From Prolixibacteraceae bacterium JC049 (GTDB lineage Bacteria > Bacteroidota > Bacteroidia > Bacteroidales > Prolixibacteraceae): 64,000 nt of DNA. A program made the translations under genes and the position numbers. The stretch lies in the NCBI GenBank assembly GCA_023369685.1, contig SACZ01000008.1, positions 186,001 through 250,000 on the forward strand, given 5' to 3'. Below the pieces are notes generated by a model. It made no database searches, was not told where the DNA came from, and saw only the letters and a program-made list of their open reading frames with translations. Shown here one piece after another: positions 1 through 8,350 of the stretch (its first letter is position 1; each line of letters begins with the position of its first letter).

Positions 1-525
1 GAATGCCTGAATGCCCAACCACTGTGGAATAATAGTTAGAAATATCCATGCATAAACCGAAAAGAAGAGTACCTGAAAGATGGAATTAAATGCAACAAGT
101 CCGGCGGCATATTCGGTGTCTCCTTTAGCCAGATCGTTCCAAACAATTACCATGGCTATACAGCGGGCTAGTCCGATAAGAATTAAACCTGCCATGTAGT
201 GCGGGTAATCCTGAAGAAACAGAATGGCCAACGCGAACATGAGAACTGGCCCAATTAACCAGTTTTGAACCAGCGATAATCCAAGAATTTTAGTGTTTCG
301 GAATACATCGCCCAGCTCTTCGTAGCGAACTTTGGCCAATGGAGGATACATCATGACAATTAAACCGATGGCAATTGGGTAATTGGTTGTTCCATCGGAA
401 AATTGTTCCCAGAAACCAGCTATTGAAGGTTGTAAGTAACCGATACCAACTCCGGCAAACATGGCCAGAAATATCCATAAGGTAAGGTAGCGGTCGAGGA
501 AACTCAACTTTTTGGTAAGTCCCAT
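1..525 (-). CDS. arsB: ACR3-type arsenite efflux permease, partial (C-terminus beyond the left edge)
   Basis: The first 175 residues of an inner-membrane arsenite exporter. The reading frame is open from the ATG at 525 to base 1. It begins [19 protein letters not shown], followed by the membrane stretches and [22 protein letters not shown] region typical of the ACR3 (BASS superfamily) family, then [18 protein letters not shown], which carries the conserved Cys that ACR3 uses for As(III). It lies two bases downstream of the arsC stop codon, so the two are almost certainly co-transcribed after arsR. ACR3 exports arsenite produced by the arsenate reductase. The missing C-terminal half prevents checking integrity. 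Confidence 0.9.
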   Translation of the reverse strand, partial: MGLTKKLSFLDRYLTLWIFLAMFAGVGIGYLQPSIAGFWEQFSDGTTNYPIAIGLIVMMYPPLAKVRYEELGDVFRNTKILGLSLVQNWLIGPVLMFALAILFLQDYPHYMAGLILIGLARCIAMVIVWNDLAKGDTEYAAGLVAFNSIFQVLFFSVYAWIFLTIIPQWLGIQAF

Positions 526-527
526 AA

Positions 528-950
528 TTATTTGCCTTTAATATTTTCGGTATAAAATTGATAGAAACCAGTCTTAATCTCATCGCGTACTCGGCGGAAT
601 TCGCTTTGGATGAATTCTTCAGTTCCTTCGGCATGTGAAGGATCGTCAAACCCAATGTGGATACGGTGTTTTACATCGCCGATGAAAGCAGGACATGCTT
701 CATTGGCTCCTCCACAAACAGTAATTACATAGTCCCACTTTTCACCGAGGTATTTTTCAATCGAGTCGGAAGTGTGCTTGCTAATGTCAATGTCAATCTC
801 TTTCATTGCGGCAACTGCTCCTGCATTTAATTTCCCTGAAGCTTCTGTTCCTGCAGAATGAACATCGATGTTAGCATCGAACGACTGAAGAAAACCATGT
901 GCCATCTGACTGCGGCACGAATTACCTGTACAAAGAATTAATACTCTCAT
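528..950 (-). CDS. arsC: Arsenate reductase ArsC, low-molecular-weight phosphatase type
   Basis: Reduces arsenate to arsenite in the cytoplasm, feeding the ACR3 exporter downstream. The 140-residue protein has the LMW tyrosine-phosphatase P-loop CTGNSCRS (Cys7, Arg13), the redox pair Cys79 and Cys86 in [10 protein letters not shown], and a DP pair at 103-104 that matches the catalytic acid position. Cys-x6-Cys is the arrangement of thioredoxin-coupled enzymes (Staphylococcus pI258 type), so thioredoxin is the expected reductant. It is the middle gene of arsR-arsC-acr3, 19 bp after arsR. Confidence 0.92.
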   Translation of the reverse strand: MRVLILCTGNSCRSQMAHGFLQSFDANIDVHSAGTEASGKLNAGAVAAMKEIDIDISKHTSDSIEKYLGEKWDYVITVCGGANEACPAFIGDVKHRIHIGFDDPSHAEGTEEFIQSEFRRVRDEIKTGFYQFYTENIKGK

Positions 951-969
951 TTTATCTGTTTTATAGTTG

Positions 970-1293
970 TTAACAATTTGAATTTTTACACTTCAATGTA
1001 TCGAAGAATCCGTTGAATTGCTCGTTGATTTGCTGAATAACTTCTTGGTTAATACAGTATTTTACCTTTATTCCGGTAACTTCTCCTTTTATAATTCCTA
1101 GTTTCTTTAATTCCTGTAAGTGCTGCGAAACTGTTGTTCTGCTTAATGGAAGCTCATTACTTATATCGCCAGAAATACATGACGATTGCGAGGCCAGATA
1201 TTGCAAAATTTGCAGTCGGGCAGGGTGACTTAATGCCCGGGCAATCTCGGCCAGCTGTTGTAACGAATCGTTGAATAATTCTTTCTTTATCAT
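970..1293 (-). CDS. arsR: ArsR-family metalloregulator (first ars locus)
   Basis: A 107-residue winged-helix repressor, first gene of the arsR-arsC-acr3 operon. LSHPARLQILQYL opens the helix-turn-helix domain and LSRTTVSQHLQELKKLG is the recognition helix region. Cysteines are Cys39, Cys80, Cys102 and Cys107; the C-terminal CKNSNC pair could bind As(III), but the classical CVC motif of plasmid R773 ArsR is absent, so the sensing site is not certain. A perfect TAnnTTTG -10-like box and an inverted repeat lie just upstream (1299-1326). It resembles the second ArsR at 51846 in length and in SGD-ELP-R-T-SQHLKEL positions. Confidence 0.88.
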   Translation of the reverse strand: MIKKELFNDSLQQLAEIARALSHPARLQILQYLASQSSCISGDISNELPLSRTTVSQHLQELKKLGIIKGEVTGIKVKYCINQEVIQQINEQFNGFFDTLKCKNSNC

Positions 1294-1298
1294 TTTTG

Positions 1299-1326
1299 GT
1301 CATGTTTTATGACGCAAACATACGAC
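1299..1326 (-). promoter_or_regulatory. Putative promoter -7 box and ArsR operator of the first ars operon
   Basis: Read on the minus strand, TATGTTTG (1322-1315) matches the Bacteroidota TAnnTTTG box exactly; no clear TTTG is seen 19-21 nt further upstream. It is overlapped by GTCGTATGTTTGCGTC (1326-1311), which shares 11 of 16 bases with the inverted repeat repeated twice in the second arsenic locus. A perfect inverted repeat GTCAT-N5-ATGAC (1299-1313) lies at the expected transcription start, six bases before the arsR start. Either could be the operator; this is inference. Confidence 0.45.
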
Positions 1327-1407
1327 ATGTGTTCGGAATAGTATGTTACGGGAAGGTTAAGAAAATGTTTCATTGGATTTTGAAAGGAGAGTGTGGGAAA
1401 TAAAAAG

Positions 1408-1472
1408 AAAAGGAATGTCTCAGGTTTCTACAACATTAGATAGATACTGTTAGAACCTGAAACATTCCTTTT
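1408..1472 (-). terminator. Rho-independent terminator of the TolQ/ExbB-like gene
   Basis: Two 19-nt arms (1408-1426 and 1454-1472) are complementary except at one position, with a 27-nt loop. On the minus strand the stem is followed by a T-rich tract, as expected for transcripts coming from the gene ending at 1533. The remaining 1294-1532 interval holds nothing else convincing besides the arsR promoter. Confidence 0.7.
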
Positions 1473-1532
1473 GATGGAAAATTGCGATATTTTTGATTGA
1501 AAACTTTTACAGATGGAGTGCGAGGGGCTCTG

Positions 1533-1904
1533 TTATTCGGCTTTTTTATAGAAAATACGAACTACATACCATATAATCGAGAATGCCAGAAATAAGCACA
1601 TGGCATAAACTGGAGCCATCAATGAAACGTAAAAGCCTTTCCATATCAATACCGGAGAAATGTCTTTTACCTCGGTTATTACATTCATGGCTTCCATCAT
1701 TCCTAATGCTTGATAAAGCAGTCCGAAAAAGAATCCGATAGCAGGAAGCATAATGATTGCTTCGAGCCAAAGCTTGTTCGATTTCTTTTTATTGAATAAG
1801 TCAACGATGACTTTGATAGCTGCAATTGCGCCACCTACTGCCATTATTGTAATGAAAGACATTCCCGGAAGTCCTCCATCAACGAAGAAGTTAGCGATAT
1901 ACAT
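1533..1904 (-). CDS. Small MotA/TolQ/ExbB-like inner-membrane protein
   Basis: A 123-residue protein with about three hydrophobic segments (roughly residues 15-37, 48-70 and 88-115). The middle part, AIIMLPAIGFFFGLLYQALGMMEAM, resembles the proton-channel segment of TolQ/ExbB/MotA proteins (Gly-leu-x-gly-thr region), and the last segment with WKGFYVSLMAPVYAMCLFLAFSIIW fits the final TolQ helix. It is much shorter than a full ExbB and no ExbD or TolR partner is adjacent. It is divergent from the LytS/LytTR pair across 231 bp that contains a likely LytTR site, so it may be a target of that system. The family assignment is tentative. Confidence 0.55.
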   Translation of the reverse strand: MYIANFFVDGGLPGMSFITIMAVGGAIAAIKVIVDLFNKKKSNKLWLEAIIMLPAIGFFFGLLYQALGMMEAMNVITEVKDISPVLIWKGFYVSLMAPVYAMCLFLAFSIIWYVVRIFYKKAE

Positions 1905-2048
1905 ATTGTAAAGGTTTAAAAATTTATCGAGATTAAAGATGAAGGAGTTGAAGGAAAAAATGAATCATTGTCGATGGAAAGCAATGAATAAGGGATAAAC
2001 AACAGGCGAGCATAAATGAAGTATCCTGGTTAGAGATAAATGTATTTT

Positions 2049-2080
2049 ATCGACCATACGATGTTTTTCATCGACTATAC
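2049..2080. promoter_or_regulatory. Direct repeat with 21-bp period, putative LytTR binding site
   Basis: ATCGACCATAC (2049-2059) and ATCGACTATAC (2070-2080) are 11-bp direct repeats differing at one base and starting 21 bp apart, two helical turns. LytTR-domain regulators (AgrA, YpdB, BtsR) bind paired direct repeats with this period. The site lies between the divergent 1533-1904 gene and the LytS/LytTR pair, so it could control either or both. Confidence 0.5.
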
Positions 2081-2135
2081 TAAGTTGTAAGTATATCTAT
2101 TTGTATTTTTAGTATGAATTGAAGAGATTGCTGAA

Positions 2136-3197
2136 TTGAAAGATAAAATACAATTAAAGAAAATAGGACTTCACATTGCTGGGTGGCTTGTGGCTCTTTT
2201 CTTTTTCCTACTGTTTATAGGAAGAATGAACGACGATTATTATACAACGGTTGTTTATACGTTGGCGCTTTTCCCGGTAGTTATTGCCGAAACCTATTAT
2301 ATTGGATATTACCTCATTCCTCGTTTTTTGATGACGAAACGATATGGAAAGTTTGTGTTGTACACGGTGTTTGTGTTAATAACTTCGTTCTTTCTACAGC
2401 TGTTGTTGAATATTCTCATCTTCATGCTCATTGCCAATTTTGGAACAGACAAGTACGATCCGGCAAAGATGGATTACCTGTTTATGTTGGTCGGATTACA
2501 TTTTGTAGTGGTGGTAGCTGTGGGGATTAGTCAGATAAACAGGTTGTTTGAGATGCAACGAGAGAATAACCTATTGGAAAAGCGTAAGCATCAGTTCGAA
2601 CTAAAAGTGAAAGAGGCCGAATTGCAACTGCTTAAGGCACAGATTCACCCTCATTTCCTGTTTAATACTCTGAATAACTTGTATGGTCTGGCTTTGAAAA
2701 AGTCGGATGATGCGCCAGAATTGGTTATCCAGTTGTCTAATTTACTGGACTACATGCTGTATCGATGTAATAAAGAGCTGGTGAGCTTGCAGGAAGAATT
2801 GGAGTGTCTGAAAAATTATATCGAAATAGAAAAAGTGAGGTATGGAAATCGTTTAGATTTGAAATGGAAAGAGCAAGGAGATTGTAAGGACATTCAGATA
2901 GCTCCACTCTTATTGCTGCCTTTTGTTGAAAATGCATTCAAGCATGGTGCTTCAAAAGATGTAGGCGAGCCTTTTATTCATTTCGATTTAAAAATGGGCA
3001 ATAGCGAATTGTGCTTTAGTGTAAAGAACAGTGTGTGTTTCCCAAAAAGAAATAGTGAGTCGTCAGGAATTGGGATGAATAATGTGACGAAACGATTGGA
3101 TTTTCTGTATGGAGAAAGGTATGAATTATCTGTTCGGGATGAAGGAGCACTATTTGAAGTAGAATTAAAATTAAACCACTTAGATAAAGATGTATAA
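2136..3197 (+). CDS. LytS/YehU-type sensor histidine kinase
   Basis: Membrane histidine kinase of the His_kinase (PF06580) family. Four hydrophobic segments fill residues 12-130, followed by a coiled segment and the phosphoacceptor box QIHPHFLFNTLN with His171, then the ATP-binding N box PFVENAFKHG (Asn266) and GIGMNN. The start is a TTG at 2136: the nearest upstream ATG (2114) is in another frame and stops at once, and the next in-frame ATG (residue 31) would remove the first membrane segment. GAAGAG sits about 10 nt before the TTG. The last 8 nt overlap the response regulator, so the pair is translationally coupled. The signal sensed cannot be told. Confidence 0.88.
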   Translation: MKDKIQLKKIGLHIAGWLVALFFFLLFIGRMNDDYYTTVVYTLALFPVVIAETYYIGYYLIPRFLMTKRYGKFVLYTVFVLITSFFLQLLLNILIFMLIANFGTDKYDPAKMDYLFMLVGLHFVVVVAVGISQINRLFEMQRENNLLEKRKHQFELKVKEAELQLLKAQIHPHFLFNTLNNLYGLALKKSDDAPELVIQLSNLLDYMLYRCNKELVSLQEELECLKNYIEIEKVRYGNRLDLKWKEQGDCKDIQIAPLLLLPFVENAFKHGASKDVGEPFIHFDLKMGNSELCFSVKNSVCFPKRNSESSGIGMNNVTKRLDFLYGERYELSVRDEGALFEVELKLNHLDKDV

Positions 3198-3882
3198 TTG
3201 CTTGATTGTAGATGATGAACCTATTGCCAGAACAGTTATTAGTACTCATTTAGAGAAATTGAATGAGTTTAATATTGTGAATGAAGTGGGGGATGCACTT
3301 AGTGCATTGGAAGAACTTCGAAATAAAAAAATTGATTTGATCTTCTTGGATATTAATATGCCACAACTTTCAGGATTGGAGTTGGTAAGGTTGATTAAGG
3401 ATAAAGAGGTTAGAGTGATTTTTACTACTGCTTATCGCGATTATGCAGTTGAAGCTTTTGAATTGGATGTGGTGGATTATTTGGTAAAACCAATCTCATT
3501 TGAGCGTTTTTTGAAAGCGGTGGAAAAATTTGTGTCTATAGCAAAAAAGGAGCAAGCAGTTTCTGATAATGAGGAGAATGAGTTCATTTTTGTGAAAGAG
3601 AATAAAAAGCTTCATCGGGTAAAGTTGGAAGATATTCTCTTTATTGAGAGTATGGGCGACTATATCACAATTAATTTGACAGATAAGCAACTTGTGGTAA
3701 AAGATAGCCTGAAAAATTATGAAGGTTTATTGCCCCGAGAAAGATTTGCGAGGGTGCATCGAGGGTACATTATTGCAATAGCTAAAGTAGATGTTATTGA
3801 TGGTAATCTGCTGGAGATTGGATCAAAAAAAATCCCCGTAGGTAGAAACTACAGGGATATTTTGCAATTATTTTGCTCTTAA
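3190..3882 (+). CDS. LytTR-type response regulator
   Basis: A 230-residue DNA-binding regulator, partner of the overlapping LytS-type kinase. The receiver domain (1-120) has the acidic pair in CLIVDDEP, phosphoacceptor Asp54 in IFLDINMP, Thr in TTAYRDYAVEAF and the conserved Lys in YLVKPI. The C-terminal LytTR domain (about 130-228) contains LEDILFIESMGDYITI and FARVHRGYIIAI, both hallmark segments. Members bind paired direct repeats, and one with 21-bp spacing sits upstream of the operon at 2049-2080, suggesting autoregulation or control of the divergent gene. Confidence 0.92.
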   Translation: MYNCLIVDDEPIARTVISTHLEKLNEFNIVNEVGDALSALEELRNKKIDLIFLDINMPQLSGLELVRLIKDKEVRVIFTTAYRDYAVEAFELDVVDYLVKPISFERFLKAVEKFVSIAKKEQAVSDNEENEFIFVKENKKLHRVKLEDILFIESMGDYITINLTDKQLVVKDSLKNYEGLLPRERFARVHRGYIIAIAKVDVIDGNLLEIGSKKIPVGRNYRDILQLFCS

Positions 3883-3922
3883 TGATTTCAAATAATCTTA
3901 AGAAGTATGAATGTTCAGATGT

Positions 3923-4279
3923 CTAGGCATTTGCCTTCATGCTTTCCAGTTCTTCCCAATATTCAACGGCACGGCGAGTGTGAGGAATAACAATTGTTCC
4001 ACCAACCAGGTTGGCAACAGAGAAAATCTCAAATACCTCTTCGGTAGTAACGCCCATTTCGTGGCATTTCTCAAGATGATACTTGATGCAGTCGTCGCAG
4101 CGTAGAACCATCGATGTGGATAACCCCAACATCTCTTTTACTTTTGCCGAAAGAGCTCCATCTTGATAAGTAAGTGTGTCGACACCATAAATGCGCTTCA
4201 TCACTTTATTGTCGGAAGCTAAGATCTTTTCGTTCATCTTAGCTCTGTACTCTCTGAATTCTTTTACCTTTTCACTCAT
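3923..4279 (-). CDS. AhpD-like carboxymuconolactone decarboxylase family protein
   Basis: A 118-residue all-helical protein. The motif Cys61-x2-Cys64-x3-His68 in RCDDCIKYHLEKC is the redox-active core of AhpD-like alkylhydroperoxidases, and the following EEVFEIFSVANLVGGTIVIPHTRRA matches the rest of the family domain. Proteins of this size act as trimers or hexamers with thiol peroxidase or related redox activity; the physiological substrate cannot be deduced. It is transcribed in the same direction as miaB, 12 bp after its stop codon, and may be the second gene of that transcript. Confidence 0.85.
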   Translation of the reverse strand: MSEKVKEFREYRAKMNEKILASDNKVMKRIYGVDTLTYQDGALSAKVKEMLGLSTSMVLRCDDCIKYHLEKCHEMGVTTEEVFEIFSVANLVGGTIVIPHTRRAVEYWEELESMKANA

Positions 4280-4291
4280 AACAATGCAGTT

Positions 4292-5632
4292 TTAGTTTTC
4301 AACCGATTCACCAATTAACGTAGTTTGGGTCGATTTGTTGATTTTTACCATTACCAAATCTCCATTTTGGTGGTTTTTGCGAGGGAAAACAACCATCTTA
4401 TTTTGTGACGAACGACCGCAAAGATCATCTTCCGATTTCTTGCTGGTTCCTTCTACCAATACTTCAACTACTTTACCAATATCTTTTTGGTTATTGGCTT
4501 TTGAAATTTGGCTTTGTAGGTTAATGATCTCCTCCAGACGACGTGTTTTGTCTTCTTCGCTAACATCATCGTCCATGTGTTGGTGTGCATAAGTTCCTGG
4601 TCGCTCAGAGTATTTAAACATGAAGGCTGAATCGTAGTTAACCCACTCCATCATTGAGATGGTCTCTTTATGATCCTCTTCTGTTTCCGTACAGAAACCG
4701 GCAATAATATCAGTAGTAATTGCACAGTCAGGAATTATTTCGCGAATTGCAGATACACGATCCATATACCATTGACGATCGTATTTTCTGTTCATCGTTT
4801 TTAGCATTCTAGAACTTCCAGCCTGAACAGGAAGGTGGATGTGCTTGCAAATATTATCGTGCTTGGCAATTGTTTCCAATAGTCGGTTCGAAATATCTTT
4901 TGGATGCGATGTGGCAAAACGAAGGCGTGTGGTTGGGAATTCCGTTGCAATCATATCCAATAGGTCAGGGAATCTGACTGGTTTACGAACTCCTTCTGGT
5001 AACCATTTAAATGAATTCACATTCTGACCAAGCAAAGTAACTTCTTTATAACCTTTAGCAACCAGGTCGCGCACTTCGTTAATAATATCTTGAGGATCAC
5101 GACTGCGCTCTCTACCACGAGTGTAAGGAACGATGCAGTAAGTACAGAAGTTGTTGCAACCGCGAGTGATGGAAACAAAACCGGAAATAGCTCCAGGAAT
5201 CAATCGCTCAGGGCAAATCTGGTCGTAAGTTTCATCTTCAGAAAGCTGAACATTGATGGCTTTATTTCCATCTTGTACTTTGTCTAACAAATAGGGTAAA
5301 TCGCGATAGGCGTCTGGTCCGGCTACCAGATCAACTACTTTTTCATCCAATAGTTTGTCTGCCAGGCGCTCGGCCATACAGCCAATGATACCAACTACTA
5401 AGTTTGGGTTCGTCTTTTTGTAGCCTTTGAAAACACTCAGTCGACCCCAAATGCGCTGTTCTGCATTTTCTCTGATAGAACATGTGTTGACAAAAATAGC
5501 ATCGGCATCTTCATGAGTCGATGAAACCTTATATCCTCTCTCGGCCATTACAGCAGCTACTACTTCGCTGTCGGCAACATTCATCTGACACCCGTAGGTT
5601 TCTATAAATAGTTTCTTTTCAGTCATTCCCAT
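4292..5632 (-). CDS. miaB: tRNA-2-methylthio-N6-dimethylallyladenosine synthase MiaB
   Basis: Radical-SAM methylthiotransferase that converts i6A37 to ms2i6A37 in tRNAs reading UNN codons. The N-terminal UPF0004 domain has Cys15, Cys51 and Cys85 for the auxiliary 4Fe-4S cluster; the radical-SAM motif is Cys159-x3-Cys163-x2-Cys166 in TRGCNNFCTYCIVPYTRGRE; a TRAM RNA-binding domain follows from about residue 380. The length of 446 is normal. Either M1 (5632) or M3 (5626) could be the start. A textbook promoter lies 17 bp upstream (5649-5679). Confidence 0.96.
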   Translation of the reverse strand: MGMTEKKLFIETYGCQMNVADSEVVAAVMAERGYKVSSTHEDADAIFVNTCSIRENAEQRIWGRLSVFKGYKKTNPNLVVGIIGCMAERLADKLLDEKVVDLVAGPDAYRDLPYLLDKVQDGNKAINVQLSEDETYDQICPERLIPGAISGFVSITRGCNNFCTYCIVPYTRGRERSRDPQDIINEVRDLVAKGYKEVTLLGQNVNSFKWLPEGVRKPVRFPDLLDMIATEFPTTRLRFATSHPKDISNRLLETIAKHDNICKHIHLPVQAGSSRMLKTMNRKYDRQWYMDRVSAIREIIPDCAITTDIIAGFCTETEEDHKETISMMEWVNYDSAFMFKYSERPGTYAHQHMDDDVSEEDKTRRLEEIINLQSQISKANNQKDIGKVVEVLVEGTSKKSEDDLCGRSSQNKMVVFPRKNHQNGDLVMVKINKSTQTTLIGESVEN

Positions 5633-5648
5633 TCACTTAAAATCGGCG

Positions 5649-5679
5649 CAAAGGTAATTTCTTTCTGCCAATAGAACAA
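5649..5679 (-). promoter_or_regulatory. miaB: Promoter of miaB
   Basis: On the minus strand TTG (5679-5677), 20 nt, then TACCTTTG (5656-5649), an exact match to the Bacteroidota TAnnTTTG box with normal spacing. The predicted transcription start is only about ten bases before the start codon, giving a very short leader. Confidence 0.65.
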
Positions 5680-5749
5680 CTCTTTATAGGTAGAAGGTGA
5701 TGGAATATTAAGCCATCGAAATTATGTAGGTTAAAGCACACTGCGACGA

Positions 5750-5778
5750 TTGTTTTTGCGTTATTTACATTATATTTG
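5750..5778 (+). promoter_or_regulatory. Promoter of the SPOR-purF operon
   Basis: TTG (5750-5752), 18 nt, then TATATTTG (5771-5778), an exact TAnnTTTG match. The predicted start lies about 14 bases before the ATG at 5799. It is back to back with the miaB promoter. Confidence 0.65.
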
Positions 5779-5798
5779 CCCTTTCAATTCAAGCCAAC

Positions 5799-6302
5799 AT
5801 GAACCGTTATCTGATTTGTCTGATTATAGGTGTTTGTATTAGTGGTTTAGCTTATGCCCAAGAAGCTGAACTTGTTGCGGACAGCCTGATTAATCGTACC
5901 GATTCCGTAGGATTCTGGAGTAATGGAAAAGTAAAACACGATGCCAGAGTCGATTCCCTTTTAGCATTAGACATTCGTTTAAATCGAAAGAAAAAAAGTG
6001 CCGATGGTTTCCGTTTGCAGATTTTTTCTACTTCGGGAGTGGGAGCACGTGAGCGTGCGCAAGCTATTAAAGCCCGTTTTTTAGGGAAAAATCCTGAATA
6101 CGATGTCTATGTGAAATTTCAATCGCCCGACTGGAAAGTGAGGGTAGGGAATTTTCGGAATAAGAGTGAGGTGCTTAAGCTGAAGTCATTGGTGAAACGA
6201 GATTTCCCTGATGCTTTTATTGTGCCCGATCAGATTGAGTTCCCGGCTTTGCTGGACAATACAATATCATCATATCATCTGAATCCAAAAAAAAATGAGT
6301 GA
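5799..6302 (+). CDS. Exported SPOR-domain protein
   Basis: A 167-residue envelope protein. Residues 1-20 (MNRYLICLIIGVCISGLAYA) form a Sec signal peptide with an AYA-Q cleavage site. Residues about 70-155 form a single SPOR repeat, beginning GFRLQIFSTSGVGARERAQ and including WKVRVGNFRNKSEV; SPOR domains bind septal peptidoglycan with stripped stem peptides. The last 8 nt overlap the purF-like gene. Function beyond peptidoglycan binding is unknown, and the link to purine synthesis is probably only transcriptional. Confidence 0.85.
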   Translation: MNRYLICLIIGVCISGLAYAQEAELVADSLINRTDSVGFWSNGKVKHDARVDSLLALDIRLNRKKKSADGFRLQIFSTSGVGARERAQAIKARFLGKNPEYDVYVKFQSPDWKVRVGNFRNKSEVLKLKSLVKRDFPDAFIVPDQIEFPALLDNTISSYHLNPKKNE

Positions 6303-8193
6303 CTCAATTAAACATGAGTGTGGGATTGCATTAATCCGACTCCTTAAACCTTTAAATTATTACCGCGAGAAGTACGGTACCTGGATGTATGGCCTTAACA
6401 AGCTGTACCTGCTTATGGAGAAGCAGCACAATCGTGGTCAGGACGGAGCAGGAGCAGTAAGTTTGAAGGTCGATTTGAAGCCTGGACTGGAATATATCCA
6501 CAGGCACCGCTCAAAAGAGGCTAATCCTATTCAGGATGTCTTTTCAAAAATTAACAACGATTTTTCTGAATTCCGAGGCAACAAAGAGTTGTGGGAAGAT
6601 GCAGGCTGGGCCAAGGCGCATGTACCTTTTGCCGGAGAGTTGTACATGGGGCATTTGCGTTATGGTACTTTCGGTAGAAATAGTATTGAGTTTGTGCACC
6701 CGGTAATGCGCCAGAATAACTGGAGATCGCGTAACTTGGTATTGGCAGGAAACTTTAACCTTACCAACACCGATGAGTTGTTCGATCGATTAAATGGTTT
6801 GGGGCAGCACCCACATGCTTATACCGATACTGTTACAGTATTGGAAAAAGTGGGGCATTTTCTTGATGAAGAAAATCAGTTGTTGTTTAAGCAATATAAA
6901 AACGAAGGTTATTCCAATCAGGATATTTCTCCATTAATAGAGAAAGAGTTGGATGTTTCTAAAGTGCTTCAGGAAGCATCGAAAGATTGGGATGGCGGTT
7001 ATGCTATGGCTGGTTTAATTGGCCATGGCGACGCATTTGTTACTCGCGACCCATGGGGAATTCGTCCGGCACACTATTATGCCGATGACGAAATTGTGGT
7101 AGTTGCATCAGAGCGTCCGGTTATTCAAACCGTAATGAATGTTCGTGCTAAGGATGTGAATGAGATTAAGCCAGGTCACGCTGTTATCATCAAGAAAGAT
7201 GGTCAGGTAACCGAAGAGTTGGTTCGTATTCCTCAAAAACGTTCATCGTGTTCGTTCGAGCGCATTTACTTCTCACGCGGTAGTGACAAAACCATTTACA
7301 ACGAGCGAAAAGAGTTAGGTCGACTATTGGCTCCACGTTTATTGGAGGCTGTCGATTATGACTTCGAAAATACTGTTTTCTCATTCATTCCTAATACAGC
7401 AGAAACGGCTTATTACGGAATGATGGAAGGTGTGCGCGAACATCTTTTACAGTGGAAAAAACGCAAAATTAAGGCACTTAATGGTAATCTGACCGAGGAA
7501 GGTATTGCCGATATTATTGCGGTAGAACCACGTATGGAGAAAATTGCCATTAAAGACGTTAAGTTGCGAACTTTTATTGCCGATGATAGCAGTCGCGATG
7601 ATTTGGTGGCTCACGTTTACGATGTAACCTATGGAGTGGTTAAAAACAATGTCGATACGCTTATTGTAATCGACGATTCAATCGTTCGTGGAACGACGCT
7701 TAAGACAAGTATTTTGCGTATTCTGGATCGTTTGCATCCAAAGAAAATCATCATTGTTTCTTCGGCCCCACAAATTCGTTACCCCGATTGTTATGGAATC
7801 GATATGGCTCAGTTGGAGCGCTTCTGTGCATTCAATGCGGCTATCGAACTACTTAAAGAAACGGGCAAAGAAAATATCATCGAAGAGGTGTATCAGAAGT
7901 GTAAGTCTCAACAATTCTTACCAAAAGAAGAGATTGTTAATTACGTGAAAGAGATTTATCGTCCTTTCACTGCAGAACAAATCTCAGGGAAGATTGCCGA
8001 GTTATTAACACCGAAAGATATTCATGCCGATGTGGAGATTGTTTATCAGACAATCGAAGATTTGCATTCAGCTTGTCCTGATGATAAAGGCGATTGGTAT
8101 TTCACTGGCGATTACCCAACACCAGGAGGTAATAAAGTGGTGAATACATCATTTGTCAACTTCTACGAAGGAAATTCAGCAAGAGCCTACTAG
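6295..8193 (+). CDS. purF: Amidophosphoribosyltransferase (long Bacteroidota PurF-type)
   Basis: Predicted first committed enzyme of purine synthesis: glutamine plus PRPP to phosphoribosylamine. The class II glutamine amidotransferase nucleophile is Cys9 in KHECGIALIRLL, so eight residues must be removed to free it, as in Bacillus PurF. HNRGQDGAG, GHLRYGTFG and AGNFNLTN are the glutaminase motifs; the C-terminal half holds the PRPP loop TLIVIDDSIVRGTTLK. At 632 residues it is over 100 longer than canonical PurF, a form common in Bacteroidota that may have a paralogous role. It overlaps the SPOR gene by 8 nt and is followed by a strong terminator. Confidence 0.85.
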   Translation: MSDSIKHECGIALIRLLKPLNYYREKYGTWMYGLNKLYLLMEKQHNRGQDGAGAVSLKVDLKPGLEYIHRHRSKEANPIQDVFSKINNDFSEFRGNKELWEDAGWAKAHVPFAGELYMGHLRYGTFGRNSIEFVHPVMRQNNWRSRNLVLAGNFNLTNTDELFDRLNGLGQHPHAYTDTVTVLEKVGHFLDEENQLLFKQYKNEGYSNQDISPLIEKELDVSKVLQEASKDWDGGYAMAGLIGHGDAFVTRDPWGIRPAHYYADDEIVVVASERPVIQTVMNVRAKDVNEIKPGHAVIIKKDGQVTEELVRIPQKRSSCSFERIYFSRGSDKTIYNERKELGRLLAPRLLEAVDYDFENTVFSFIPNTAETAYYGMMEGVREHLLQWKKRKIKALNGNLTEEGIADIIAVEPRMEKIAIKDVKLRTFIADDSSRDDLVAHVYDVTYGVVKNNVDTLIVIDDSIVRGTTLKTSILRILDRLHPKKIIIVSSAPQIRYPDCYGIDMAQLERFCAFNAAIELLKETGKENIIEEVYQKCKSQQFLPKEEIVNYVKEIYRPFTAEQISGKIAELLTPKDIHADVEIVYQTIEDLHSACPDDKGDWYFTGDYPTPGGNKVVNTSFVNFYEGNSARAY

Positions 8194-8217
8194 AATAGGC
8201 CGAAAGATATTTATACA

Positions 8218-8245
8218 GAAAAGCTACTCTTCGGAGTGGCTTTTT
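8218..8245 (+). terminator. Terminator after purF
   Basis: GAAAAGCTACTC, a TTCG tetraloop, then GAGTGGCTTTTTC: a 12-bp stem with one G-T pair ending in a T run, 25 bp after the purF stop. Confidence 0.88.
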
Positions 8246-8350
8246 CGTTTCTATACTTTTGGTGTTTGTAATTCGGACTTGCTAAAATGAGTTGATGGTG
8301 TAATTACAAAAGATTGAAATAGATTCAGAGGAAACGTCAAGTAACAAAAA

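Noticed and set aside
290-655. 121-codon minus-strand frame across the arsC/acr3 junction
   Set aside because: It overlaps two clearly recognisable genes in other frames and shows no family features.
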